The notes beneath the pieces are model-generated. The model saw nothing but the letters and a program-made list of their open reading frames with translations, was not told the origin of the DNA and ran no database searches. The position numbers and the translations under genes were made by a program. This document shows, piece by piece, positions 53,760 to 61,208 of a DNA stretch of 64,000 nt. Within the stretch, counting starts at the first letter, position 1. Every line of letters begins with the position of its first letter. Origin of the DNA: Roseibacterium elongatum DSM 19469 (GTDB lineage Bacteria > Pseudomonadota > Alphaproteobacteria > Rhodobacterales > Rhodobacteraceae); contig NZ_CP004372.1 of assembly GCF_000590925.1 (NCBI RefSeq), positions 1,159,001 to 1,223,000 on the forward strand, given 5' to 3'.

Positions 53760-55109
53760 TTGTTCGATTTCGACATGCTCGGGCTGAAGCCCGTGCTTCT
53801 CTTGGCCCTCAAGAAACAGGGCTTCGACACCCCCACCCCGATCCAGAACCAGGCGATCCCCCTGGCCATGGATGCGCATGACATCCTTGGCCTGGCGCAG
53901 ACCGGCACCGGCAAGACCATGGCCTTCGGCCTGCCGCTGGTGGACCACCTGCTGGATCAGCCCGGCAAACCCGCCCCCAAGACCGCCAAGGCGCTGATCC
54001 TTGCGCCCACGCGCGAGTTGGTGAACCAGATCGCCGACAGCCTGCGCCTGTTGACGCATGATACGCCGCTGAAGGTCACGACCGTGGTCGGCGGACAGTC
54101 CATCGGCCGGCAGATCAGCGTGTTGTCGCGCGGCACCGATATCCTGGTGGCCACCCCCGGCCGCCTGATCGACCTGATGGATCGCGGGGCGGTTTCCCTG
54201 CACACCGTGCGCCATCTCGTGCTGGACGAGGCCGACCAGATGCTGGACCTCGGCTTCATCCACGCGCTGCGCAAGATCGCGCCGCAACTGGGCACGCCGC
54301 GCCAGACCATGCTGTTCTCGGCCACGATGCCGAAACAGATGGAAGAGCTGTCGCGCGCCTATCTCGACAATCCGCGACGGGTGCAGGTCGCCCCGCCGGG
54401 CAAGGCCGCCGACAAGATTACGCAGTCGATCCATTTCGTGGAAAAGCCTGGCAAACCGGGCAAGCTGCGCGAAATCCTGTCGCGGGACGAGGATGCCCTG
54501 ACGCTGGTCTTCGCCCGCACCAAGCATGGCGCGGAAAAGCTGATGAAGGGCTTGGTGGCCGATGGCTACAACGCCGCCTCGATCCACGGCAACAAAAGCC
54601 AGGGGCAGCGCGACCGCGCCATCAAGGCGTTCCGCGCTGGTGAGATCACGACGCTGGTGGCCACCGACGTCGCAGCGCGCGGCATCGACATTCCTGGTGT
54701 CGCCTATGTCGTGAACTATGACCTGCCCGAGGTGCCGGACAATTACGTGCATCGCATCGGCCGTACCGCCCGCGCGGGCCGCGAGGGCGAGGCCATCGCC
54801 TTTTGTGCGGCCGAAGAGGTCGATCTGCTGAACCAGATCGAAAAGCTGATGAAGATCCAGATCCCCGTGGCCAGCGGCGATCGTCCCGAGCCGGTCAAGG
54901 CAGACAAGCCGCGTCGTCGCGGTGGTGGCGGCGGCGACGGTCGCAATCGCAAAGGTCTGGGCAAAGGCAGCGGGCAGCGGTTCGACAAGCCCGCGCAGGG
55001 CACCGGCAACCCCGTCGGCAGCGGCGTCGCCGCGCGGCCTGAGCAGACCCAAAGGGGCGCCCATCGGCGCCCCTTTCTTCATCCGGTGCTGTCACGCGCC
55101 CAAAGATAG
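53760..55109 (+). CDS. DEAD-box RNA helicase (RhlE-like)
   Basis: A DEAD-box ATP-dependent RNA helicase with all core motifs: Q motif TPIQNQAIP, Walker A AQTGTGKT, PTREL, VATPGRL, VLDEAD, SATMP, and VATDVAARGIDIPGV with HRIGRTARAGREG. The C-terminal tail is Gly/Arg-rich. It starts with TTG 53760 after AAGGACA. The open frame runs through a strong terminator hairpin (55051-55076) and 31 bp into the convergent MFS gene, so the last about 20 residues are suspicious. A frameshift to a neighbouring frame would stop at 55042. Confidence 0.92.
   Translation: MFDFDMLGLKPVLLLALKKQGFDTPTPIQNQAIPLAMDAHDILGLAQTGTGKTMAFGLPLVDHLLDQPGKPAPKTAKALILAPTRELVNQIADSLRLLTHDTPLKVTTVVGGQSIGRQISVLSRGTDILVATPGRLIDLMDRGAVSLHTVRHLVLDEADQMLDLGFIHALRKIAPQLGTPRQTMLFSATMPKQMEELSRAYLDNPRRVQVAPPGKAADKITQSIHFVEKPGKPGKLREILSRDEDALTLVFARTKHGAEKLMKGLVADGYNAASIHGNKSQGQRDRAIKAFRAGEITTLVATDVAARGIDIPGVAYVVNYDLPEVPDNYVHRIGRTARAGREGEAIAFCAAEEVDLLNQIEKLMKIQIPVASGDRPEPVKADKPRRRGGGGGDGRNRKGLGKGSGQRFDKPAQGTGNPVGSGVAARPEQTQRGAHRRPFLHPVLSRAQR
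55051..55079. terminator. Bidirectional terminator overlapping the helicase C-terminus
   Basis: An 11-bp stem AAAGGGGCGCC/GGCGCCCCTTT with loop CATC carries A-tract and T-tract on the two sides. It lies inside the predicted end of the helicase frame and beside the stop of the MFS gene. Confidence 0.88.
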
Positions 55110-56254
55110 ACGCTGAGCCCGATCAGGATGACGAGCGCGAACAGCGCGAAGAGTTGGCCATAGGCGGCCTCTGCCCCGTTCTGCGCGGCAAGGCCCGCAT
55201 AGACAGGCCCCGAGGCGAATTGCATGACCCCGGCGCCCCCCATCCCGAACAGGTTCAGCAAGGTCACGCCGCGCCCCGTCAGATGCGGGGGGCAAAAGCT
55301 GCGCCCGTGACTGATGACGATGGGGTACGAGGCCCCCAGCATGCCGATCACGGCAAAGATCGCGACAGCGCCCCACAGCCCCGATGGCGGTACGAGCCAT
55401 AGCCAAAGGCACAACAGCGCCACGCAGAGATTGCCGATCAGAATCGGCCATTTCCGACTGTGAAAGATCCGGTCGGCCGGCCCGTACAGAAAATTGCCCA
55501 GGACCATCGCCAGCCCCATGACCAGCGTGGCCGTGCCGATCTGGCTCAACGCGGCGTCGTGGATATCGGCCACGTAGGGGCTGATCCAAAGGCCACGAAT
55601 GCCGGCCGCGGGCGCGTAGCAGACGAACATCATCACGAGGATCGGCCACAGGGCGGGCATGCGCAGCAGGTCAAGCAACGATCCCTTGGCCTCGCCCTCG
55701 GGCTTGGCGGGGTCACGCACCAGCACGGCGATGGCCAGCGCGATCAGCAGGGTGAAGACGGCAAAGCCCCCGACCGTCTGTCGCCAGCCAAAACTCTCGA
55801 TGGCCCAGGCCAGCGGCGCGGTGGACAGGATGTTGCCCAGCGAACTGACACCGACAGTGATCCCCGCAAGCGTGCCGAAAATGGCGGCCGAGTACTGGCG
55901 GGCAAAGATGTAATAGGTCGACATCAGGATCGGCGCGCAGCCGACCCCGATCAGGATCATGGCAAGCGTGATGGCCCCTGGCCCCTGTGCCAGGGCGAAA
56001 AGCACGGCGCCGCCGCCCCCGCCAAGGGCAAACAGGATCGAGGCTGTACGCCGTGGCCCGATATGATCCAGCGCCCACCCGACCGGGAGTTGCATCAAAG
56101 CAAAGGCCGCGAACCACAGGCCCGAGGCCCGCGCCAGATCCCCCGTTGTCGTGCCGATATCCTGCGCAAGGACAGGCGCCAACACCGCAAGAAAGGCGCG
56201 GTAGAACTGGCTGAGCATGTAGGCGACGATCAAGAACGCGATCCCGGCGCGCAT
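55079..56254 (-). CDS. MFS transporter
   Basis: A 391-aa membrane protein with about twelve hydrophobic segments. The N-terminal half has SQFYRAFLAVLAPVLAQDIG, and the cytoplasmic loop after TM2 reads GWALDHIGPRR, a variant of the MFS GxLaDrxGrr motif. This family resembles the nitrate/nitrite and oxalate/formate-type or cyanate-type MFS exporters, but the substrate cannot be named. ATG 56254 follows GGGAGGG; an in-frame extension to 56419 is rejected. It is divergent from the iron-binding protein gene. Confidence 0.9.
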   Translation of the reverse strand: MRAGIAFLIVAYMLSQFYRAFLAVLAPVLAQDIGTTTGDLARASGLWFAAFALMQLPVGWALDHIGPRRTASILFALGGGGGAVLFALAQGPGAITLAMILIGVGCAPILMSTYYIFARQYSAAIFGTLAGITVGVSSLGNILSTAPLAWAIESFGWRQTVGGFAVFTLLIALAIAVLVRDPAKPEGEAKGSLLDLLRMPALWPILVMMFVCYAPAAGIRGLWISPYVADIHDAALSQIGTATLVMGLAMVLGNFLYGPADRIFHSRKWPILIGNLCVALLCLWLWLVPPSGLWGAVAIFAVIGMLGASYPIVISHGRSFCPPHLTGRGVTLLNLFGMGGAGVMQFASGPVYAGLAAQNGAEAAYGQLFALFALVILIGLSVYLWARDSTG

Positions 56255-56350
56255 GTCAGGCCCTCCCCTCCCCCATGGCATTCTGGTTTTGCCCGCACAG
56301 GGACCGCGCGGCAACGCGAAAGAAATCGCGACCATAGGAAAATCTAAATT

Positions 56351-56367
56351 CCGATAATTTTTATCGG
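56351..56367. promoter_or_regulatory. Palindrome upstream of the iron-binding protein gene
   Basis: CCGATAATTTTTATCGG, a 7-bp perfect dyad around TTT, sits in the 205-bp divergent gap. It is 93 bp before the FbpA-like gene, just ahead of a TTGACG (-35-like) at 56374. An iron-responsive operator is plausible; the regulator is unknown. Confidence 0.45.
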
Positions 56368-56459
56368 TCTTTCTTGACGCTGGCATGATTCTGCGTTTTG
56401 AAGTTGCTACATCCGACAAAAACAGTCGGAATCATGAACAGGACATGCGAGGAAAGATC

Positions 56460-57479
56460 ATGACCCGAACGATTGCCGCCCTGCTTGGGACGACCATCGC
56501 CGCCTCTACCCTGACCGCCGCCCAGGCGCAGGAACTCAACCTCTACTCGTCGCGCCACTATGACACCGACGAACGCCTGTATTCCGATTTCGAGGAAATG
56601 TCCGGCATCACGATCAACCGCATCGAAGGCAATGCCGATGAGCTGATCGCGCGCATGCAGGCCGAGGGCGCCAACTCGCTGGCCGACGTGTTCCTGACGG
56701 TCGACACCTCGCGCCTGCAACGCGCGGCTGACATGGGGCTGCTGCAAGCGGTCGAGTCGGACGTGCTGGCCGAACGTATCCCCGCGAACCTGCGCGACGA
56801 TGACAACCTGTGGTTCGGCTTCAGCCAGCGTGCGCGGATCATCTTCTACGACACCGCCGATGTCGAAAACCCGCCGCAGACCTACATGGACCTCGCCGAC
56901 GATGCCTATGAAGGGATGGTGTGTCACCGCTCATCCACCAACGTCTATTCGCAAACGCTGCTGGCGGCGATGATCGAGAACCACGGCGAAGAGGCCGCCC
57001 GTGAATGGGCCGCCGGCGTGGCCGAGAACTTTGCCCGCGCACCGCAGGGGGGCGATACCGACCAGCTGCGCGGTCTTGTGTCGGGCGAATGCGACATCTC
57101 GATTTCGAACACCTACTACTTCGCCCGCGCGATCCGCACCGAGGTCGACGGCCTGTCGGAAGAGCAGCGCGCGAATATCGGCTGGGTCTTCCCCGATCAG
57201 GGCGGCAACGGCGCGCATGTGAACCTGTCGGGCGGCGGCGTTGCAGCGAATGCGCCCAACCGCGAGGCGGCGGTGGCCTTCCTTGAATACCTCGCCAGCG
57301 ATCAGGCTCAGGACTATTTCAGCGCGGGCAATGACGAATACCCGGTCGTGGCCGGTGTCCCGGTCGCCGAAAGCGTGCAGGCCCTCGGCGAATGGGAAGC
57401 CGACGATGTCGATCTTGCCGCCGTCGCCGAAAACGTCGCTCTGGCGCAGCAGATCTTCAACGAGGTTGGCTGGGAGTGA
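56460..57479 (+). CDS. Fe(3+) ABC transporter substrate-binding protein (FbpA/FutA type)
   Basis: A 339-aa periplasmic protein: signal peptide to AAQAQ, then ELNLYSSRHYDTDERLYSDFEE, the typical family opening. HRSSTNVYSQTLLAAMIENHGEE lies in the middle. The paired tyrosines of the iron site appear in SISNTYYFARAIR. It captures ferric iron in the periplasm. GAGGAAA precedes ATG 56460. The permease gene is convergent downstream, not in the same transcript, and no ATPase gene is present in the window. Confidence 0.93.
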   Translation: MTRTIAALLGTTIAASTLTAAQAQELNLYSSRHYDTDERLYSDFEEMSGITINRIEGNADELIARMQAEGANSLADVFLTVDTSRLQRAADMGLLQAVESDVLAERIPANLRDDDNLWFGFSQRARIIFYDTADVENPPQTYMDLADDAYEGMVCHRSSTNVYSQTLLAAMIENHGEEAAREWAAGVAENFARAPQGGDTDQLRGLVSGECDISISNTYYFARAIRTEVDGLSEEQRANIGWVFPDQGGNGAHVNLSGGGVAANAPNREAAVAFLEYLASDQAQDYFSAGNDEYPVVAGVPVAESVQALGEWEADDVDLAAVAENVALAQQIFNEVGWE

Positions 57480-57504
57480 TCTCTTCCCCGTTTCCGGCCG
57501 ATTG

Positions 57505-57531
57505 CGGGCGCCCCTTGTGGGCGCCCGTTTT
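57505..57531. terminator. Terminator between iron-binding protein and permease genes
   Basis: A 9-bp stem CGGGCGCCC/GGGCGCCCG with a 5-nt loop is followed by TTTT on the plus strand. It lies between the two convergent stops. Confidence 0.88.
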
Positions 57532-57543
57532 CATCTCCGCGGG

Positions 57544-59238
57544 CTATTCCGCGGCCGAGACATTTTGCGCCGGTTCTGGGATGAAGCGGCGCCCGGTGCG
57601 TGTCTCGCGCCCCAACCCCCAGCACAGCACCGCCACCGGCAGCAGGCCGACGGCCGCGATCACAAGGCTGGGCACGGCGGCCTGTGCAAGGCGCTCGTCC
57701 GCGGCCAGCCGATGTGCCTGCACCGCAAGCGTGTCGAAATTGAACGGACGCATGATCAGCGTGGCGGGCAATTCCTTCATCACGTCCACGAACACGATCA
57801 ACAGCGCCGTCAGGATCGAGGGGCGCAGGATCGGCAGGTGCACGCCGCGCAACATGGACCTTGGCGTGCGGCCCAGCGTGCGCGCGACCGCGTCGATATT
57901 GGGATTTATGGTGGACAGCCCCGCATCATAGGCCGACAGGGCGGCGGCCATGAACCGAACCATGTAGGCCGCCACAAGCAGCCAGATCGAGCCCGTGATC
58001 AACAGGCCGGTGTCGATGCCGAACCGGGCCTCCATGAACGCGTCGAGGGCATTGTCGAAGGCCGCAAACGGCACCAGCAACCCCACCGCGATGACCCCAC
58101 CGGGAACGGCATAGCCCAATCCGGCAACGCGCATGGCCAGCGCCGATGCGCGCGACGGGCGCAGCCGGGCGTTGAAGCCCAGCACGATGGCCGCAGCGAC
58201 GGTGACGACGGCCGCGATCGAGGCCAGCACCAGCGAGTTGCGCAGGAACCCGAGGTATCGCTCGGTAAACAGCAACTGTCCCGAATCCCACGCCATGCTC
58301 ACCAGCAGGATGACCGGCAACACGAACCCGAGAGCCACGGGGAACAGGCAAAAGGCAAGGGCCCCGGCCGCGCGGATGCCGCCCAACTGCACAGGTTGCA
58401 TCGTCTCGAACCTGCGGCCCGCGCCATGGTGGCGTTGATGGCGTCTTTGCGCCCGCTCGAACGTTGCCAGCGTCAGGGCGACGACCAGCAGGCACAGCGC
58501 CAATTGCGCGGCGGCCCCACGATCGAAGAACGAGAACCAGCTTTGATAGATGCCGGTGGCAAAGGTCTGGACCCCGAAATAGGAAACGGTGCCGTAATCG
58601 GCCAGCGTCTCCATCAGGGCCAACAGGACACCGCCCGCGATGGACGGGCGCGCAATGGGCAGTGAGACCCGGAAGAACGCCTGCCATGCCCCCTGTCCCA
58701 GTGTGCGGGCCGCGATATAGGCCGTGGCGGATTGCTGCAGAAACGCGGCCCGCGCCAGCAGGTAGACATACGGATAAAGGACAAGCGTCAGCATGGCCGC
58801 CGCCCCACCAAGTGACCGGATCTCGGGGAACCAGTAATCGCGCGGGCCCCAGCCGGTCAGATCCCGCAGCGTCGTTTGCACGATGCCGGGATGATCGAGG
58901 AAATCGGTATAGGCGTAGGCAAGGACATAGGCCGGAAAGGCCAATGGAAGGGCCAGGGCAACCTCGAGGATCCGACGACCCGGAAAGCGCGTCGCCGTCA
59001 CCAGCCATGCCGCCCCCGTGCCGATGATGCCCGTGCCCAGACCGACCAGCACGATCAACCACAGCGTCGCACCCGTGTAGCGCCACAACACCGTATCGGC
59101 GAGGCGCGAGACGGTTTCACCTCCGCCCGTGGCAGCCGCCAGCGCCACGGCCGCCATCGGCAACAGGCAAATGCCGGCCGCGATCCACGCCAGGGTGCCC
59201 AGCAAACCGGGCGACGAATACGCCTTTCGTTGAAACAT
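57544..59238 (-). CDS. Fe(3+) ABC transporter permease (FbpB/FutB type)
   Basis: A 564-aa inner-membrane protein with two fused permease halves, each about six helices. The EAA-type loops are visible: ARTLGQGAWQAFFRVSLPIARPSIAGG in the first half and ARTLGRTPRSMLRGVHLPILRPSI in the second. VDVMKELPATLIMRPFNFDTLA is a typical segment of the FutB/FbpB class. It should pair with the upstream iron-binding protein and an ATPase encoded elsewhere. ATG 59238 was chosen because the first helix starts just after it. Confidence 0.92.
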   Translation of the reverse strand: MFQRKAYSSPGLLGTLAWIAAGICLLPMAAVALAAATGGGETVSRLADTVLWRYTGATLWLIVLVGLGTGIIGTGAAWLVTATRFPGRRILEVALALPLAFPAYVLAYAYTDFLDHPGIVQTTLRDLTGWGPRDYWFPEIRSLGGAAAMLTLVLYPYVYLLARAAFLQQSATAYIAARTLGQGAWQAFFRVSLPIARPSIAGGVLLALMETLADYGTVSYFGVQTFATGIYQSWFSFFDRGAAAQLALCLLVVALTLATFERAQRRHQRHHGAGRRFETMQPVQLGGIRAAGALAFCLFPVALGFVLPVILLVSMAWDSGQLLFTERYLGFLRNSLVLASIAAVVTVAAAIVLGFNARLRPSRASALAMRVAGLGYAVPGGVIAVGLLVPFAAFDNALDAFMEARFGIDTGLLITGSIWLLVAAYMVRFMAAALSAYDAGLSTINPNIDAVARTLGRTPRSMLRGVHLPILRPSILTALLIVFVDVMKELPATLIMRPFNFDTLAVQAHRLAADERLAQAAVPSLVIAAVGLLPVAVLCWGLGRETRTGRRFIPEPAQNVSAAE

Positions 59239-59531
59239 CACGTCTTTCCTGCCGGTCCGGTAGGGACCTGTCGACCGTTTTTGTCGGGATATGGCCTGAA
59301 ATGCAATGCGACCGGGCAGGCAGGTTTGCGCCCTGTCCCCGATCATGCGCCTGTCCGTCGGTGCATTTGCGTCATGGTCAGGGCCGGGGCCGTGCCTGGG
59401 CACGATCGGTGCGGGCGGGGAAACGCGCCGGTTGGTTTGCACGCTCGGGCGGGCATCCCCGCACCGAAGAGTCGACTGGCACCGTCAAGTAAGCTAGGCC
59501 GGTTGCGTGATCAGCGAAAGTGGGCCCAATC

Positions 59532-59951
59532 ATGGACCAGACAATGGATCAAAGGGTTGGGCGGGTGCGCGCGACCTGGGCGCTTGCGGCAGGCGATGCC
59601 GATCGCACGGCACGTGTCTTCTACTCGAACCTGTTCCGTCTGGACCCGACGACCAAGCCGCTCTTCGTCGGCGATCTGGACTTGCAGGGGCGCAAGCTGA
59701 CGCAAACACTCAGCTACATCGTCGACCACCTCGAAGACGCCGACAGCCTGATGCCCTCTGCCGTTGAACTGGCGCGGCGACACGTCGGCTACGGGGTCGT
59801 TGCCGATCAATATGCCTCGGTCGGGGCCGCCTTGATCCAGACCTTCAAGCAGCTTTTGGGCCCGGCCTTTACCGATGCCGACGAAAAGGCATGGCGCGAC
59901 ACCTATCAGGCCCTGTCCGATGCAATGGTTGCGGCGGCCTACCCGGCATGA
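59532..59951 (+). CDS. Single-domain globin
   Basis: A 139-aa globin of the flavohaemoglobin/Vitreoscilla kind. ARVFYSNLFRLDP has the B-helix Tyr position, DLQGRKLTQTLSYIVDHLED the E-helix with a Gln near E7, and LARRHVGYGVVADQYASVGAAL the proximal F8 His. It would bind O2 or NO with haem. There is no reductase domain. ATG 59532 is used; GTG 59520 is an alternative. The FIST-domain gene follows 91 bp later on the same strand, which suggests a gas-sensing unit. Confidence 0.85.
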   Translation: MDQTMDQRVGRVRATWALAAGDADRTARVFYSNLFRLDPTTKPLFVGDLDLQGRKLTQTLSYIVDHLEDADSLMPSAVELARRHVGYGVVADQYASVGAALIQTFKQLLGPAFTDADEKAWRDTYQALSDAMVAAAYPA

Positions 59952-60042
59952 GCTATCCTTTCGGATAGGGGCCTATTCCAAAGAGTGCGTGCGCAGCCGC
60001 TGTGGCGATGCGATATCGTATGGGACGACTAGGGAGGATCGT

Positions 60043-61188
60043 GTGCAGATCGTCGTGACACAGGCCGCAGATGCAACGGATCTGCTTGCACAGCTTGGCG
60101 ATCGGCCCTTTGACTTTCTTTCGGTCCATGCCGATTGCAGGACCGACATCACCCCGCTTGGCACGCTGAGCCGGCCGGCCGTGATCCACGGGGCCACCTC
60201 CTGCCTTGGCGCCATGACCCAGGCCGGCCCGGCGCAGGGAATGGCCGCTTTCGCCATCTCGGACCCGGACGGTGCCTATGGAACGGCCCTTGCCGCCTTT
60301 GACGCGGGGCCGCGCGACGCGGCGCAAATGGCCACGCGCGAGGCCCTCGCGGCGGCGGACAGGGTCGGGGAACGCCCGGATCTTGTCTGGGTCTCGGCCA
60401 CGCCCGGCACCGAAGAGGATGTTCTGGCCGGTATCGAAGATGTGGTCGGACCCGACATTCCCATCATCGGCGGCAGCGCCGCGGACAATTCGGTTGCCGG
60501 CGATTGGTTCGTGTTCGACAGCAGCCGAAAGATGACGGCCGGTGTGGTCGTATCGGTGCTTTTCCCCTCTCGCCCCGTGTCCTTCGCCTACCAGAACGGG
60601 TATTCGCCCACCGACAAGTCGGGCGTGGTCACGGCCACCAACGGACGCCGCGTCGCCCAGATCGACGGTCGTCCGGCGATGGAGGTCTATGCCGCATGGA
60701 CGGACGGCGCCGTCGCGCCGGCCGATGCAGCCGAAGAGGCCCGTGCGATCCTGTCCGACAGCACCCTGTGGCCGCTCGGCCGCGAGATTGCCACAGTGGA
60801 CGATGTCCCGTTCTACCTGTTGGCCCATCCGGCCGTGACGCATGCCGATGGCTCGATAGACCTGTTTGCACGCGTCGATCCCGGCGAGCGCGTAACGCTC
60901 ATGACGGGCACGCAACAGGGCCTGACCGAGCGCGCCGGAAGGGTCGCGGCGCTGGCTCGTGCGGCGGGGGGGCTGGGTAACAGGCCGATCTCGGGCGCGC
61001 TGATGATCTATTGCGGCGGTTGCATGCTGTCGGTGCGCGAGCGTCTGGACGATGTGGTCTCGGGTGTGAATACGGCCCTCGATGGCGCGCCGTTCCTGGG
61101 GGCCTTCACCTTTGGGGAACAGGGCTCGCTCTTGCGGGCGGGAAATCGCCATGGAAATCTCATGATTTCCTGCATAGTGTTCGGCTGA
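60043..61188 (+). CDS. FIST-domain protein, NosP-like
   Basis: A 381-aa soluble protein with FIST_N (about 25-230; HGATSCLGAMTQAG, GGSAADN, SFAYQNGYSPTDKSGVV) and FIST_C (about 240-370; ISGALMIYCGGCMLSVRERLDDVV, FLGAFTFGEQGSLL). FIST proteins named NosP bind haem and sense NO, regulating a co-encoded histidine kinase. That is the arrangement here, with a kinase starting 20 bp downstream. GTG 60043 has GGGAGG at good spacing; an upstream frame to 59875 overlaps the globin and is rejected. Haem binding is from family knowledge only. Confidence 0.85.
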   Translation: MQIVVTQAADATDLLAQLGDRPFDFLSVHADCRTDITPLGTLSRPAVIHGATSCLGAMTQAGPAQGMAAFAISDPDGAYGTALAAFDAGPRDAAQMATREALAAADRVGERPDLVWVSATPGTEEDVLAGIEDVVGPDIPIIGGSAADNSVAGDWFVFDSSRKMTAGVVVSVLFPSRPVSFAYQNGYSPTDKSGVVTATNGRRVAQIDGRPAMEVYAAWTDGAVAPADAAEEARAILSDSTLWPLGREIATVDDVPFYLLAHPAVTHADGSIDLFARVDPGERVTLMTGTQQGLTERAGRVAALARAAGGLGNRPISGALMIYCGGCMLSVRERLDDVVSGVNTALDGAPFLGAFTFGEQGSLLRAGNRHGNLMISCIVFG

Positions 61189-61208
61189 CACAACCCTCCG
61201 ATAGACCG

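Noticed and set aside
57241..58665. 474-codon plus-strand frame over the iron permease
   Set aside because: It is composed of Gln/Arg/His-rich low-complexity sequence antisense to a clear membrane protein.
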